From an uncultured bacterium (GTDB lineage: Bacteria > Pseudomonadota > Alphaproteobacteria > Sphingomonadales > Sphingomonadaceae), in the NCBI GenBank assembly GCA_903884945.1, contig CAISGR010000318.1, positions 35,585 through 99,584 of the forward strand: a DNA stretch of 64,000 nt, written 5' to 3'. Position numbers and translations under genes: made by a program. Position 1 is the stretch's first letter. Each line of letters opens with the position of its first letter. The notes below the pieces were generated by a model. The model saw nothing but the letters and a program-made list of their open reading frames with translations, did no database searches and was not told the origin of the DNA. This document shows positions 62,397 through 64,000 of this stretch, piece by piece.

Positions 62397-63062
62397 TTAC
62401 TGGTGGTTCCGTGCGCTGGCCCGCGCCTCGAGCAGATCCCACAGGCCGCGATGCTGCGCCAGGATCTGCTGCGCGCCAAATGCCATGGCGCGCTCGATCG
62501 CCGGCGTCTCGGCCAGGGCGGAAACCAGCGATGCCGTCTCCATTTCGTCCGGGAGGGTGGAAACCCTTGGCTCCAGGCCGAACCGGCGGGCCGCGCCGTC
62601 GAGCATGGTACGCACGGCAGCCCAGTCCAGTACCAGCATGATCGCGGCACCGGTGGCGCAGCCCGTGCGGTCCGATTGAGCGAGCATGTCGAGCGCGTGG
62701 CGCTGGCCGGCGACGGCCGATTCCGACTCGGCTTGCCCCGGCGTGGAGGGCAATGGGCCGGCGACGGCGGTCAGGCGCGCGAGATAGGCGCGCTCCTCGG
62801 TGAAGCCGATGGCGGCATCCTGCAGCCATTCCTGCGCCGCGGATTGCCGGCTGTGCTCGGCTGCGTGATCGATCACGCCGGGATGGCGGCCGTGAAGCCA
62901 GCAAAGCGCATGAACGGCGTCTGCGAGATCGCGCACCGCGACGTTCGGGCCGGTGAGCGCACGCGGCATCGGATGAGTTGCGGTACCGTCGACTGACGCA
63001 AGCGTGGCGATGGTGCCCCAACTGCCGCCGATGTTCCGTCCTAGTGCCGAATCGAAAGCCAT
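62397..63062 (-). CDS. Conserved hypothetical protein
   Basis: MAFDSALGRNIGGSWGTIATLASVDGTATHPMPRALTGPNVAVRDLADAVHALCWLHGRHPGVID; 221 aa. Confidence 0.75.
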   Translation of the reverse strand: MAFDSALGRNIGGSWGTIATLASVDGTATHPMPRALTGPNVAVRDLADAVHALCWLHGRHPGVIDHAAEHSRQSAAQEWLQDAAIGFTEERAYLARLTAVAGPLPSTPGQAESESAVAGQRHALDMLAQSDRTGCATGAAIMLVLDWAAVRTMLDGAARRFGLEPRVSTLPDEMETASLVSALAETPAIERAMAFGAQQILAQHRGLWDLLEARASARNHQ

Positions 63063-63166
63063 GACCCCCCGGGGTTTCGTGTTGAGGCGTCCGTGAAAAA
63101 GGGCGCGCATGCCTATGTGAACGAGTGGATTATACCGAAGGACGTAAAGACCTGGTTTAGGGCGAG

Positions 63167-63181
63167 TTAAGTCTGTCCTAA
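63167..63181 (-). promoter_or_regulatory. CtrA-like site (TTAG-N7-TTAA in gene direction)
   Basis: TTAAGTCTGTCCTAA on the plus strand, about 105 bp upstream of the 62397..63062 gene. Confidence 0.35.
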
Positions 63182-63440
63182 CCTTGAGGTTTCCGCGAGC
63201 CATCCTCGCGGCAATACCCGCGCCGGATTCGGTGCCGTCGCACCGGGCGCTCATGCTGTCGGCCAAGGGTAACGCGCTGCGCCGACGACAGCGTCCCGCC
63301 CATGGCGGCGGCGCTACGTCTATGGATTTCCGTGGGGTGCTTGGAAGAACGGCAGGCTGCGGGACGGCTCGGGCCTGTTCCCGCCCGGTCACCGCTGGAG
63401 CCGGTGCCAGGCACCGAACTCATATTGCGCGAAGGATTTG

Positions 63441-63465
63441 GGCCCCGGAGGATCGCTCCGGGGCC
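63441..63465 (-). terminator. Hairpin after rpoD
   Basis: GGCCCCGGAG-GATCG-CTCCGGGGCC, 8 bp past the stop; no clear U-tract. Confidence 0.5.
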
Positions 63466-63472
63466 ACATATC

Positions 63473-64000
<528 letters not shown>

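Overview
A GC-rich chromosomal window whose gene content and order fit a Sphingomonas-like alphaproteobacterium (inferred by eye; no database search was possible). Most of it is ordinary core genome: panB, a TPR protein/bamB/der, gltA-gltX-comEC-lexA-moeA-moaC-trpC-trpD-trpG, trpE-ppiD-like, tpiA, rimO, and rpoD running off the right edge. Accessory loci include a TonB receptor divergent from a TPR-sulfotransferase, an adhP/aldehyde dehydrogenase pair, a GH65/pgmB/LacI/MFS/TonB-receptor sugar locus, a PQQ glucose dehydrogenase next to a ceramidase-like membrane protein, and a MoxR...VWA cluster containing a CHAP protein. No rRNA, tRNA, CRISPR array, prophage or intact transposase was recognised. 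The strongest unusual signals are: (1) a ~400 bp cassette at about 54.14-54.54 kb, with inverted REP-like hairpins bracketing a gutted GIY-YIG nuclease remnant and a nested three-way-junction palindrome; (2) an in-frame TGA splitting an otherwise intact TPR-sulfotransferase exactly between its two domains; (3) a decayed, frameshifted partial copy of the neighbouring DUF1343/NamZ-like gene; (4) a signalling neighbourhood at 15.5-22.4 kb with one intact Hpt, one Hpt lacking its phospho-acceptor His, a two-TM coiled-coil protein, a DUF2336 protein and a PAS/histidine kinase; (5) matching palindromic operators at both divergent promoters of the sugar locus; (6) unannotated small ORFs, notably a 35-aa single-TM peptide.
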